A stretch of 64,000 bases of DNA from Phorcus lineatus. Lineage: Eukaryota > Mollusca > Gastropoda > Trochida > Trochidae. The notes beneath the pieces are model-generated. The model did not search any database. It was given only the letters and a program-made list of their open reading frames with translations, and was not told the origin of the DNA. Position numbers and translations under genes: made by a program. Of this stretch, positions 1 through 13,199 are shown in pieces (the stretch's first letter is position 1; each line of letters opens with the position of its first letter). The stretch spans positions 33,727,194 through 33,791,193 of the forward strand of contig OV121086.1 in NCBI GenBank assembly GCA_921293015.1, given 5' to 3'.

Positions 1-597
1 TTGGCTGTTGTAGATAAGCCTCCAAAATTACGTTTGACTCCTTGATGCGGGCCACTGTTTTCAAGGTCACTATGACACTTTGACCACTGTGTAATACATT
101 GTTAACGCAATATCTCGTAAAGCTTAGGACCTAGAGTGTTCATATTTGGTGAAATCCTTCAGTTGAGGAAGCCTCAGACGCCAGTCGACATTGGTTACCT
201 TGATCTCATTTTCAAGGTCACCACGACACTTTGACCACTGTGTTAAACATTGTTAACGCAATATCTCGTAAAGCTTAGTACCTAGAGTTTTCATATTTGA
301 CGACAGCCTACAACGGCAAATGACTTTGGTGACCTTGACCTCATTTTCATGGTCACCGAGATACTGTCATCACCTTTTAATACATTGTTAACACGATATA
401 TGGTAAAGCTTAGCACCTAGAGTGTTCATATTTGGTGACAGCCTTCAATGGAGGAAGACTTAGATATCAAGAGATAAATAATTTTAATAATACCAAATAT
501 CTCTGGCTAACACTTGTTTCTCTTTGGTAACATTCGATACTTTGCGGTCAAATGACACCATTGATTAAATTTGGCATATAACTAACGGAGTGGCTCT
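1..597 (-). mobile_element. MITE (AGAGCCACTCC family) split by a tandem repeat
   Basis: Bases 1-57 match the part of this family containing the 'CCAAAATTACGTTTGAC' segment, and about 500-597 match the terminal part ending in GGAGTGGCTCT followed by TTAA at 598-601. Full copies at 51800-52266 and 56128-56594 are 467 bp, so the two halves here belong to one copy opened by the tandem repeat at about 58-480. The outer end lies beyond the window start. It is a non-autonomous DNA transposon with no coding capacity. The TTAA flank fits a piggyBac-type target duplication, which is inferred. Confidence 0.75.
58..480. repeat. Tandem repeat, about 2.7 units of 136-152 bp
   Basis: The phrase CAAGGTCAC...GACACTTTGACCACTGTGT starts near 61 and 213 and returns in diverged form near 349. 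Each copy is followed by ACATTGTTAACGCAATAT and a TAAAGCTTAG block. The array lies inside the MITE copy at 1-597, so it arrived later or expanded there. No open frame of note. Confidence 0.8.
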
Positions 598-601
598 TTA
601 A

Positions 602-3600
602 GAGAGCATGTTTGGCAATTAGATCTGAAAACATTATCCTTCCCAAAAAAGTATAAGCATATCCGAACATCCAAACAACTCCGAAGCTTAGATCATATTA
701 TATACCAAGAATAAAACAGGTCAGGAATCCTTTCAACCTTCAAGAACGCTTGAGTTGGGTATGAAGGATGATTTACATCACCAAGTTTTCGTCTTTAATC
801 ACCGAGCAACAATTTCTTCTGACAATATTCATTATCTCTAACGAAAGAAAGCTATCAAAAGTATTGAAATATCACCAGAAATGGTTCTTTATCTTGTATT
901 AAGGTCTTCACAGCACTCAAGTCACACAAGGTTCATACGAAATATCCCAGTCCATTTGACATAATGGAAAACAGAAATTAAGATGACATAGCACTCCCAT
1001 ACATTCCTGAACATGCATAAAAAAGAAAAGAAAGACCATTCGTCAAAAACAAAGTATTTTGTTTGGGCATATTGAGGAGTTGACAATGACGATGATCAGG
1101 TAACATGTTATAGCCTCTAATTAAAATACTTCAAAACTTTGAGATCAATAGAGACATTTTCTGGAAGCAGAATGTAAGTTTATCATATCTTAGTTAAATA
1201 TTCTCACTGATCACAGAGTTGGCAAACAGCTCTGCACAGCCTTTCATTTATTCTGGATAAGAAAACATAGCCTCTTTTAAAACACAAGGTAAGTGAACAG
1301 GATATGTCCTTGACGCAACAAGGGACCTTTGTTGATTACGATATATAATATCCATATGATATTGAATCTGCCCATCATATTTTAGCTAGCGCTTCCGTTA
1401 CTGGAGAAAGAGATACATTTTTTATTTTTAAGAGCATAGGGCCTAAGGTCTTAGGTTAGGGTCACAGAGTCACCAAGTCTTCAATTTGCAATTGGCAAAG
1501 ATACCAAAGATTTCAACCTTCACTTAATTTTGTTCTTGAGAAGAAAACGAAATGATTTGGGGTAATATGGGGCGACAGAAACCAATTCTACAATTTATGA
1601 TAACCATTTGCCAAGGTACCTTTACACAGGATTTCAACCTTTTTGGGACTTTGATCGGGAGCAGAAGATGAAAATAGGTGACAGGACAATGCCCCATGGA
1701 CTCTCTAGGGACTACATAGTCACCAAAATCCTTATTGGGTTACTCAGGTACCTCTATACAAGAATCTGACTTCTAGGGTCTTGTGTTCAGCAGAGGTTGA
1801 AAATAGGTTTTCAGGACATTGCCTCTCATTACCACCTCACTTCAGGATACAAACATCATCACTCCACAAACACTGCAAAGACGACTTAAACCATTCCAAA
1901 ATAATTTTCTAAAATCCAATAGGAATGAACCTCTTGCAAGAGTCATTTTTATCACGATTTGACATCAAAGCGGAGTCGATAAACAAAGAAGATACCAAGC
2001 TATAAAACGTTTATCTGGTCTTTCAAAAACAGTCCGTGAGTTTTCGAAGTGTCATATGCCATTCTCATGACATATTGATATTTTATACTGAATGTCGATA
2101 ATAAAGTATCATTGTGATGTTAATCGGTTCCGTAAAATGTCAATGAAACAAATGTCCAAACCTCTGATATCTAAAGAAACAAAAGTCGCAGTTTTGCTTA
2201 TATTCGACCAAAGCTCAACAATGAAAAATAATATTTCCGTTAATTGTTTTAGTTAATTTACATGCAATTGAATATAAATTTTAAGAGAGACGATAGTACA
2301 CTTTGGCGATGCATCTTGTCCCTGTTCTAACAAGATTTAGTCATGATGACAAAAGCTTCAGATTTCAGTGTTAAAATTGTAATTTAATAAATGTTCGTTC
2401 ATCCTTCTAGAATTCCTTTCTGCTGTGGATGAAAAAGAACTTGTTTTAATGGAAATGGTTATCATTTTTATCCCTTCTCAAAATTTACGGAGTCAAGACA
2501 TTGCATATTAATCATATAAGACACAGCCAGATCTCTATATACAGCTACGAATGATCTATTTACAACCTTAGCCAGTTGTTGAATAATGGATTAAAATTGA
2601 ATGTTTTACATTTCATTTCTTTTTTTAATAATTTAAGGGACCGGTCATTTATTACAGAGGAGGGGGAGGGGGTGGGGTGGGGTTGTCGGGGTTTTCTCTC
2701 CCTTGGGATTGTATATAGAAATGTGGCCCTCCCCAACTCATCGTGATTTTCTTCATTGAATGATGAAAAAAAATATTGAGTGACAGAGTTTGGTTAACCG
2801 ATACTTTTTTTAAATATATTTTTATTATTATCTGTTATTAATTAAACGTATGCATCTTAAATACTGAATTAAATCCCATTCCGTTTGTTCTTTCTGATAT
2901 ACTTTTGAGTTCACCAAGAAAAGGTAACTCCCGTTGTGTGAACCCCACATGTTTTACAACAAAGTTTATGAATAGTTTTGTTTTTGTCGAAGGATTTGAA
3001 GAAGTCATATCTCGTAATTTTCTATGGTAACCGTAAGTATAATATGTATTTAAGGTCGAGATTCGTGATCATTCGGCTAGACTGCATTATACATGGGGCA
3101 CATAGATACTCTACATTTCGTACAATCATGCAAAGTTTTCCCACTAGTAGACGTGTGGTGCCCGAATGGTCTCTCTCGCACAGTAAGCCTCGTACTCAAG
3201 ATGCAGGTAGTGGACATCCAACCCGGACAGTGACAATTATCCATAGACTGACATCTTAAATTAGTGTAGCATTTACAATTTTCATGAAATAAGTTCTTGT
3301 CAGATCATTGTTAAACTTTGCAGGTTGAATTGAAATCATCTCAGCATTAAGAACATAATTTTTGATTAAATTACCCAATCATTGTCAAAGTGATGTCGTA
3401 AGATTTACCAATAGATGTACGTAAACAAAAGACGTATTCCAAACCACCATTATGAACGCTGTCAAAACTGTATGTAATTTGCTAAAAGCAAAGGCATTCA
3501 ATAGATACAATATGGAGAATTAAACAAAAATGTTTATTCATTGTGGTGTATTCAGCATTCTGACAGAAGTCGAGGTCTTCAAGGTTGCCAAGATTTGTCT

Positions 3601-4425
3601 AAAGGGTTCTACATGACTTATGGCTGAAATAATTGCAAAGCGGCGCTGAACAATAACTTGCTAACTCACTAAGTGGGTTTAAGAAAAAATTTCTAGAAAC
3701 TTATTTGATGGATTGGTTATTTTTAATTTCATATTCTTATTTTTTGAAAAATCAGGCATGCTGCACTTGTTGCCTAATGCTAAATAAATCCATTACCCAG
3801 ATCAGAAAAGCAGCTTGCTACAGGTGAAAAATACTAACTGATTACAATGAGATTGTCATGTACCATGAAATGAATAACCTTTTTGGGAGAGGCTTTACAA
3901 CAAGCACTGATTGCAGGGCTTGCTAAAACATGCAATGCTAAGGGAATGACTTTAATATGTGGCTTTTGTCCCTCATAAAATTCTTCTAAGAGTCAGTTGC
4001 CATCCTTCATTTCTAACGCAAATTGGTCAGAGTTTTGTCTGCTCTAAACTGTTGACAGAAAATGTGACTCATAGCTGCTCTCAGACCGTGTGGAGAGAAA
4101 CTCCCTGATGGAATTAGTTTATATCCCAGTAGAGTCACTATTTCAAAGCTTTTATTCTTTGCAACACAGTCTGTTGTAATCAGACTGCAATACTTAATTT
4201 TCAGAAGCCTGTCGAGATTCTGAGTTATTGACACAGACAATTTTTTGTTCCCCCTTTATGGACTCATTTGCCAATTTCATCACTTTCTATAACTAGATAT
4301 GTATGGCAAGAAATTCTGTTTGAACTTGATTTCACAAATGATACTTTAACCTACAATTTGAATCTTGTATTTGTCTATTTATTATTCTCACTTTTATTGT
4401 AAGGTAATTCATCTTCATGTTTCAG
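602..4425. other. Intergenic or 5' intron region, no gene seen
   Basis: Low-GC sequence without a convincing exon. It holds a G-rich run near 2661-2690 and a lone SINE-tail-like fragment at about 3618-3675 ('GGCTGAAATAATTGC...GCGGCG'). The acceptor at 4424-4425 implies that a 5' exon of the zinc-finger gene lies somewhere upstream, but I could not place it. Open frames here are short and have no coding character. Confidence 0.5.
3618..3675 (+). repeat. SINE 3'-tail fragment
   Basis: GGCTGAAATAATTGCAAAGCGGCG followed by an AACAATAA...CTAACTCACT tail resembles the fragment at 13356-13425, which carries a clear target-site duplication. Only the 3' end is present. Confidence 0.55.
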
Positions 4426-7400
4426 ACCGTGTATAGATGAATGATAAAGCAAGCTGAGATATTAGAATGAACAGAAAGGAGGGCCAAATAGGACGTAGAA
4501 GACGTCGAGGGAGAGGGAAAAGATCAAGAAAGAAGAGTAAAAAGAGAGGCCCTTCAGGAAATCCTCGACAAAGCCCTGCAAGGAGCTATGATAGTGATTC
4601 AGAAGATGATTATGAAGTTCAAAGACGTGGCATCGTGGATTTTGGTCTATTCCAGCATGGTATGATCCATGAAACCTTAGCTTGTTGTTAGTATATAGTA
4701 TGATAGGATAAAATTGAATCTCCGGTTTCATTGTAAGGGGGTTACAATACACAAATGTATTGATGTATCGATACATTTTTACTGCCAATACAATACATAA
4801 TACATGTCTGAGTGTATCGATTCTATTTACATGAACTGTATCGATACATTAATTGGTATTCTTCAGTTCAGACTTTTATCTTCTTGATATAGACACGTGA
4901 CAACATCTCATTCCATTTTCTTACTTAAAAGTTCATTTAACAAATTATGTTTATTTATTCTATTTCTTTATTAATCTACCTTGACTTGTTATTGTAAGTT
5001 ACTTGTTGTTAACAGTTTAACTTGTAAATACAGTCTTTTTCACAATTTGAATGAAAAATATGTACCTCGATTCGTATTGTATCATCACCCTAATATCGTG
5101 TTATGTATCGTACCGGAGAGGTTGTGTATCATCACACCCCTACTTCATTGTATGATAATTTTACCAACTGAAGTTGCCAAATAACAAATGTCAACTCCTT
5201 TTCCTTTCAGGCAAATAATGAAAAAGAATTAGTAGGTGAATACTACCATGTAAAATGGCCATTAAAAACTGTTATTTCTGGAGAAAAAAAAACCAAATCT
5301 AATATCCGTGTTGAGTTTCATAACAAGTGGGTGATGAAATATGTAAATTAGTCATAGGAGCAAGTCAAAGTGTCATATCTTTAATGTCATATTGATAAGT
5401 ACTTCCCTATATATGATTTCTTTATAGGTGTTGCTGATGACAATCACCCTCGGTTCAGAAGCCCACGTTTTATAGAAGATGGCCAGCGGGATGACAGGTA
5501 AAATAAGCAGTACAAATCTGTTGCCATGTCAACTTCCCTAGTAAAGCCATTCATATTTTTTGTGGGGTTTATAATCCCAAATAATATCTGTGAATACAAG
5601 TTGTTTTAAAAGTTTTACTTCTACTTTTGAAAAAATATTTAGAGTTTTTTTTGCAATGATTTTCAACAAGCCTATAACATACAGGTTTTTCATTGAAGTA
5701 TTTACATGGCTTTAAAATTTAGTGTCTAGATGTCTAGATTTAAAATCTAGATGTGCGTGTTATGGGTTAAACCTCAATCTGTATTTAATTTGTTGAACCC
5801 ATGACTTATACAATCATTCAATCAAGAAATCATTTTCTTCCCAAAATGGTTAGGTGTTATTTTCTCAAATGTGATAGGCACGTCAATCTTGGTACCCAAT
5901 ATGTGCTTTTAAGGATAAAAACTATTTATGAATTATTCAATTTGGTTTTAAAAATATTGACCAATTGCATTATGCGTATCTGAAGCGTGTGTGACCCCCA
6001 TGGAAAACACCGGTATGTGAAATAGCTGTCGTCACTACTCTTGTTATTTCCTGTTGAGGGAATGTTATTCTAATTCTTTTATTTTCAGTTTTACTAGTGG
6101 AGTATCAGGCCTCAGAGCCAGAGCGCTAACAAACATGATTGAAAATCAAATGGAAAAAGCTAGGATGAATATATTGAAAAAAGGGTAAGCCAATGAAAGA
6201 TAAGAACCTTGATCTTGTCAGTATGATGGGAATTTCTTTTTAGCCCTTTAAGTAATGGCATGGCATTTGTCTAAATAAAAACTATATGACCTTTAAGTCC
6301 CTGTGGGTAAGAACATTTTCAACGTATATATAGTGTGACAAGAACCTCTGGCGTCCATTCACTTTTGACATTAATGACTGCTCCATCAGAACTGGTACAT
6401 TCAAGAGCTGAAATATTTTTTGGAGGTCTTACGCAACAGAGTTGTACATTGTACCCTTCAAAATATAAAAATACTCCTTCTTTTTACCCAGCGTCTCTAG
6501 AAAGAAAAGTCTTTCTTTTTAAGTGATAAGCTCTGATTTGCCGAAATAAAAGTTTTTTATTTTAATACCCTTGGACTATTTCAGACCCTGAAAGGCTTAT
6601 ATAAAACTTTTAATAAAATCTTACATCCCGTTAGTCATCTTACTGAAACATTTACATATCAATGATTTGATAAATTTGGATAACAATTTCCAATGTAGTC
6701 TCATTACATCATGAAATAAGTTTCGTAAAAGCAACTTATATAAATATTAAGATTTTCAGTGCGAAAAATTTGAATTTAACAGTTGATTTCCTTGAATTTC
6801 CGTAACCAATTAAGCACAAAAATCTAAAGTCAAGGTCTTTTAAAGGAAAGTTAGATAAACTCAATGAAAATACTTTTTGATATTCACTCTTTGTCTTCAA
6901 CGTAATGTAAATTTTCATATTCTACCAATATTTCTACCAATAGCAATATATATTCAGCACCTATACAAGCATTGTTCTATTGTATATCGTTGAATGCCAA
7001 GCAAGGAAGTGATGACATTTAAACATCATACAAGACATTGATGAAGGGGTTCTCAAATTAAAAAAAAGTGTTTGTCACTCAACTCTATCAGGATTTGTTA
7101 ACACCCAGAAAGTTATTTCAATGCTTCTTTATCATAATGCTTGTTTGAAACAAAATTAATTAGAAAATTTATTTGTTTCAGGGTTTCTGACCAAAGACAT
7201 CATCTTGAAATAGCTTCAGAAAGATTCCATAACAGTCACATGGACAGATCTAGGGATAGGTCACCCTTAGATTCTTTACGTGAGAGACATGAAAATTTAG
7301 AGATAGCAAGACACATCAGGAGACAAGATATTGCATCAAATTTTGCAGAAATGAGACCAGAATACGTTCTTGAAACACCACAGGGAAGATTACTAGAAGA

Positions 7401-9903
7401 CCAACATGAAAGGTCACCATCGATTTCTAGAAGTTTTCTTGCACAATCTCCATTTCAGCAAGACTTTGGTGAGGAAAGTAATCAACCCTTTGAGCAAGAC
7501 TTTGGTGAGGAAAGTGATCAAACCTTTGAGCAAGACTTTGATGAAGACAGTGATCAAACATCCGTGGAAGATTTTATTGAGACACATCATACAGCAGTTG
7601 AACCAGATTTTGTAGAAACTGTTCAAAGAAATGAGCTAAATCTTAATGATATACAACATGAATCTGATGGTTCAGATGATTCTATGGCAATGGTCAACGA
7701 ATGTGAAATTGGACCAAATTTCATAGGAACTGAAGAAATTCAGAATGTCTCTTGTGCTCGATCAAATCTGAGTGGCCGACAACCAGCTGTTGCCGAATCA
7801 TTCGATGGTTCAAATGATTTTATGGCAATGGTCAACGAAAGTGAGATTGAACCAAATATTAGAGAAATTGAACAAATGCAGAGTGTCTCTCATGGTCAAT
7901 CAAATCTTGGTGGCCTTCGACCAACTGTTCCCCTATCAAATACCATACCCAATGCTGCTACCAATCTACAGTTTTCAAAAATTGGTACTTCCAATATTAA
8001 AGAATTTCCTCAGGTTGATGTTATTCCTGTTGTCTCAAGTATTCCTATGGTTGCCAGTATGACCCAGATGCCAAATATGAATACACATCCTCAAATGTCA
8101 CACATCAGCAGATTTCAGGGTCAGCCTAACCTTGAAGTTCCAAAACCTTATATTGGTGGAAACCGGTCAATAACTGTTGGGGTTGGAAACCTTCCAAATT
8201 CTTTCATTGGAGGAATTCCCCCAAGACTGAATATCGCAAGTAATTTTCACAGCCCTAACTCTAGTGGAAATGCAATGATGTCCTACTCACAATTCAACAG
8301 TTTTGGAAGTCACTCTGGTTCCAGCACTTTTGGAAATCCGTTGGTACCTGGCAATTTTGCAGTGCCTCAATTTTTCAAAAATTCTGGATTTGCTCAAAAC
8401 CCTATCAACCCTAGAATGGCTCAAAGCCCTTACAATACTGGAGTCCCCTCAAGACTTAATAAACCCGGACTCGTCCCAGGACAACACAAACCAGGGATCC
8501 TTCCAAAACCTGACCTGACGGAAGTTCTTCGCAGTCTCAACAATTCTGGAAATCAGAACAAGAAAACATTTACCCCAACAACTTTGAAAGAAGCTACTAG
8601 AGAAGACATTAAATATAAAGTGTCTATGAAATGCCCCGTTTGTGTTGATTCAAAATCATTTGAAAATGAATACCAATTTCGTGATCATTGGCGGATGTTT
8701 CATATCAAGATCCATGAACTTCACTACTGCCCTCTTCAAGGTTGCGAATCTGTTGCCAATTCATCATTGAAGTTGCGGGAACATTTCCTGAAGAAGCACA
8801 ATGAGGGATTAGAAGAGCCAAGTGTCAATAGCCTGCAAAAGCTCTGCCTTGCCAAGAAGCAAAAAGTTAATAATCCTCTGTTTAAGGATCCAAATCCTTT
8901 TGTTTATGGTAGAGAAGAAAAAGAGGAAACAGTTGTAATTTTCAGGAAGAAATGTCCTGTCTGTCAAGTGTCGCCACTTTTTAAAAGTGTTGAAGCTTTC
9001 AGGGAACATTGCCAGAGTTTGCATACCAAATTTATTAAGAACTTCTTCTGTCCAAATACTGGATGCAAAACAGTAGCAGCTTCTATGGAGGAACTGAAAA
9101 AACATTACTGGGACAAGCACAATTATGGAAATGATGAACTTACCAAGGCAACCATTGAAACATTAGAACCTAAGTGGAAAGTTGTGGTGAATGACCGTTA
9201 CCTAGATCCAGGTAAAACAGTACTTTCTGGTTTTAAGCCAGTAGAAATTGAATTTGAAACTGATATGACTTGTCCAATATGCAAAGATTCAGAAAGATTG
9301 CAGAGTCTTGAAGAATACCAGCGTCATTGGCAGAAGTACCATGTTGAATACACTGAGATTCTTGTCTGTCCAATTGATGCTTGTAAAACACAAGCATCCA
9401 ATCAAGGTGAATTTAGGCTTCACTTCAACAAGCGTCACAAGCGTCACCTTCCAGAGCAAGAAGCTTCAGCATTCTTGGCAAATGCCAGAAAGGAAATGAA
9501 GCTTAACAAGCATTACAAAGATCCTGGGAATGGTATTTTCACCACATTGGAAGAAAACATAACTATTACTGAGTTTGGCTTTGAAGAAGGCATGACATGC
9601 CCAGTATGTTCAGATTCAAAAGCATTTAAAACTGAAAATGAATTCTCTATTCACTGGATTACCCACATGAAATACATTTATGAATTTCAATGTCCATTCT
9701 CTAAATGCAAAACCAGGGAAAGACTGATCCCAACGCTGCAATTGCATATAAGCAAAGACCATACAAATTTGACTGGGTACAGATGGAAATTAGATATGGT
9801 GGGTCCTTTTGAGCCAGTTAGATCTGAAAATGAAAACTATGTTGATCCAGGTTCATTCAGATATGTCAAAGGTTGTACAAAGACGGCTACTGGTTCAAGC
9901 TAA
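4426..9903 (+). CDS. Paired C2H2 zinc-finger protein, four 106-aa units (gene ZF-A)
   Basis: Probable nuclear, nucleic-acid-binding protein; the target is unknown. Exons are 4426-4659 (ATG at 4467), 5428-5497, 6089-6184 and 7182-9903. All have GT/AG borders and matching phases (1, 2, 2), giving 1026 residues. The start is the first ATG of a long open stretch. Residues 9-28 are strongly basic (likely nuclear signal), followed by an acidic patch. The large exon opens with QDFGEES-type 13-residue repeats and a duplicated ~44-residue block (DGS.D.MAMVNE.EI). A Pro/Asn/Ser-rich linker follows. From about residue 604 there are four units starting at 604, 711, 817 and 926. Each has C-x2-C-x14-H-x4-H (usually HW at the first His) and C-x4-C-x12-H-x4-H, then a helix-like stretch and an N..(F/Y).DPG motif. 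Unit 4 has a shortened first His pair. The downstream paralogue at 16493 has the same units. I do not recognise a named family. Confidence 0.88.
4736..5143. mobile_element. hAT-like MITE in intron 1 of ZF-A
   Basis: A 408-bp element flanked by a perfect 9-bp repeat, TTCATTGTA, at 4727-4735 and 5144-5152. The ends are roughly inverted: AAGGGGGTTACAATACAC on the left and, read on the other strand, TAGGGGTGTGATGATACAC on the right. Inside are several TGTATCGATACAT palindromes. The 8-9 bp duplication and the AGGGGTG-type end fit a non-autonomous hAT element (inferred). Confidence 0.75.
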
Positions 9904-10094
9904 GATGACAAGGGACAGAGAAGAAATAGTTTTTAAAAAGTAATTTACCTGCCCAGTTTGTAAGGCTGATAACCTTCATGAGTCAAATAGACTTTAAACA
10001 TCACTGGAAAGAGAAGCATATTGAGTTAATGGATAAACATAAGTGTCTTGTGAAGGAATGCAATGCTAGCTATGCTAAGGTCGCTAAGCGTAAA
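9904..10094 (+). pseudogene. Decayed fifth zinc-finger unit of ZF-A
   Basis: Just past the ZF-A stop, 9951-9995 reads as a CPVCKADNLHESNR-like first half. After one frameshift, about 9991-10090 reads DFKHHWKEKHIELMDKHKC and CLVKECNASYAKVAKRK. This keeps C-x2-C, the HW..xH signature and the second C-x4-C of the family, but the final His pair is missing because the MITE at 10095 interrupts it. The ancestral gene therefore had at least five units, like its paralogue. The unit is outside the current reading frame. Confidence 0.8.
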
Positions 10095-10502
10095 AAGCCA
10101 CTCCATGAGTTGTTGGAGTCATATATGCCAAACTTAATCAATGGTGTCATTTGATCGCTAAGTATCGAGTGTTACCAAAAAGACACAATTTAAAACTTGT
10201 TGTTGCAATTATGATCGAAAACCAGACAGTGGTGCGCGTCAAATAGTCAAATATTATTTTGGAGCAGTTAGAAGTTGATAGCATTTGTTAGGTTATATAA
10301 CAAGTATTCATGTATATTGGACGTGAGATCTACACCTCTGTGCATTTATAAGACTGTTTTTAGATTTTCATGGAAAACCAGTATTTTTCATATGTCTTTT
10401 GGACATGAAAATATAAGATGTTTTGATTTTACATCACCACCTATTACATTTAGGTTCGTATCAAAGGCAAATAATATGTTATGAAAATCACGGAATGGCT
10501 CT
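10095..10502 (+). mobile_element. MITE copy (AGAGCCACTCC family) ending ZF-A
   Basis: Starts AAAGCCACTCCATGAG and ends CACGGAATGGCTCT followed by TTAA (10503-10506). It is in the opposite orientation to the copies at 51800 and 56128 and about 60 bp shorter. It interrupts the decayed fifth finger unit. No coding capacity. Confidence 0.85.
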
Positions 10503-13199
10503 TTAAGGAGCACTATAGAAATACTCATACGCTGTTTGATCAAGGTGATGAAATTGACTTCATGCTTGACACTCCTCCACTTGAACTGGTCAGAAATTTG
10601 TATGTCTCACCTGGAAACTTTGTCTTCAATATTTCAATATAAATAGCTCAAAATACAAAATTTTCTTATCCCAATGGGCATCATGATGGATAATGGGTGA
10701 CTCGTTGCCCCATTCTATTTTCCTATTTGACACTGGCCTTGAGTGGACCTTGCAAAAAATAGATAAATTAATATGACAGTGATAGATTTTGTTTGAGTGC
10801 AAAAGGAAAGTGCAAAGAAACGATGCCACCAACAAAATGGTTCAATGTCTATCAAGAAACTTTCACACTTTGACAAGAACTTCATGATTTTGTGTTTGTC
10901 TGTGGGGTTGAGGTCGAAGTGAGGGTCAAACTTTTTCCCTCAAATTTTTCTATAAATTTATTTTGTTGACACAAAACCCCACACAGGATACTCAATCTAT
11001 TTTCACCCAGTTAACCTCTGTTGCAACTGGGACATATGTCTCTCTTTTTTAGTCTAAAGAAGACCAATGTGAACATCTGCAAAATTTAAATCGCCTCGTA
11101 TTTTTAAACTATCTAATCAAAAGTATTTCATGTGTCACAGTGACTTCTGTCTTGCCAGAAATAATTGAACATTCGAACAATGAAGAAAAATCCACAGATT
11201 ACTGCATTGCTAATCGCACAGCACATTTTAATGACAAAGATAAAGATTCTCTATTTCCTTACAATCAGTGATAGGTATAATGGGGGAAAATGACTTAAGT
11301 AACCTCTTTAGGGAGAAAATTAAGCTTGTAAATCAAGAACCTTCTGATAAATTGAAGTGTGATTTGATCTATTTTGAGCATGTGAAGTTGGCAAGTTATT
11401 TCACTAGCAAGTATTTTTTATTTTTGTACAAAGAAAATGACTACTCACAAATATGTTCATATCTATATATACATGTCTATAAAATACATGTATAAGTCTC
11501 ACCTAATTTTGTACTCATATTTGACAAATTTGTTAAATTTAAACCCCTTTTCTTATCCTACTGGTATGTGATACTGTGAGATAAACTCATTGCCCCGTCC
11601 GTCTGTCCAAACTCATTTTCTTTCAAGGAGTAAACTCCTTAACCGCTCATTAAATATCTCTGAAAAGTTTCATAATTATTACCCACCTACTGAACTGGTG
11701 CCTTTTGATATTTACAAAATTTCTGAAAATTGTAGATGGATCCATTTCTGAGGCAGATGTCAAAATCCATCCAACATGGCCTTATAACTATATATTAGTA
11801 TTACTCAACTACTGAAGTACTCCGAGGACTGAAAAATAGTTCTGTTCCATGGAATCAAGTTGATTTTGGTCTCTGTGCAGGGTACATTTGTTTCATAAGC
11901 ACTAAAAATGCTGAACATACATTATTTCTGAAACTGTACTCAATGGGTTTATTATAAGTTTTATTTTCTGATTATGAAGATGAAGACAAGTCATCAAATA
12001 ATGGTTGACTGATGGGATATGTTATCTTCTGATGACTCTTAATTTTGTTGATGGAAATTACAAAATTATACAGGAAGTTAAATAATGTTTTGTTTTCTTT
12101 TAAACTCTGACCAGCTTTTTTGTGGTTGAATATATATATATATATGAAATCTTGTGTAGATTGATCATGTTAATTAGACTCAGTTGAATAAAATAAAGAA
12201 TACTTCAAATTGGTTGATAAATACATGGAAGATTTAGCAACTTATATTCCAAAAAACACCACAAGCATGCTGCCCAAAAAGCAGTCTGACACACAATTAC
12301 TCCAAAGTTTAAGTTTATCTGTAACCAAGATCAGAACTGCTGGTGTGATGGGGCAAGACACACGACTGCCCTGCACCTAGAATACGTTTGACTCCCATTA
12401 AGAAGTTGAATAATTAAAGACATGTTCTGCACAAGATACATTCAATTCATTTCAAGAAACACTATGATTTATTATACTGAAGTATATTTAACATTTAATT
12501 ACACACAGAAATCCATATGAAAATTCAATAGTGATTGTATTTGTGATCTCTGACTATAATCACTAGGAAAAATCTTATTTCGTTTTAACAATTTACACTT
12601 TTTGTAATAACACTGCAAAGGAAGGTAACTCTCGTTGTACAAGGATGTATTTGTCGCAGTTTCGTATCAGGGTTCCCCATTGCTAGAAGCCCTTTGATGT
12701 TGAAGCAGACTGAGCACAAGTGATAAAAGTATGTAGATGATAAACTAATTCTATGAGGAAGAAGTCCCTTGCAACATAGGTTCAAACGTGTATAATGTAG
12801 ATATATTGCAAAATCATGTACACTGTTTAGATTTAGGTAAGCAATAAAAAAATAAAATGGGCAGCATCTAGTACCCTCGTGTTAACTATTTCCGTGGTAA
12901 TAAGAAATAATCTTCTAAAAGTGTTATTGCCAATAATGTCAAACATCCTGAACATCATAAAGTGATAGAGTACATACTTTTCAACTAGGTAATGTTAAAC
13001 AAACAGTTGTTTTACCCTTTTGATAAATCTTGTTCACATTTTAAAAACAGATGCAAATTGTTATTAATTTATTTGGTGTCACCTGTTTTCATGGTAATTC
13101 TATTACCGGGTATGTAAAATTATGAGAATACAACACATGCAACAACTTCAATTTTTACCTTTTTTTAAACACAGATCGATAGTGAACAATAGCATTTAA

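Noticed and set aside
7414-7626. Reverse-strand open frame opposite ZF-A
   Set aside because: Shadow of the QDFGEES coding repeats.
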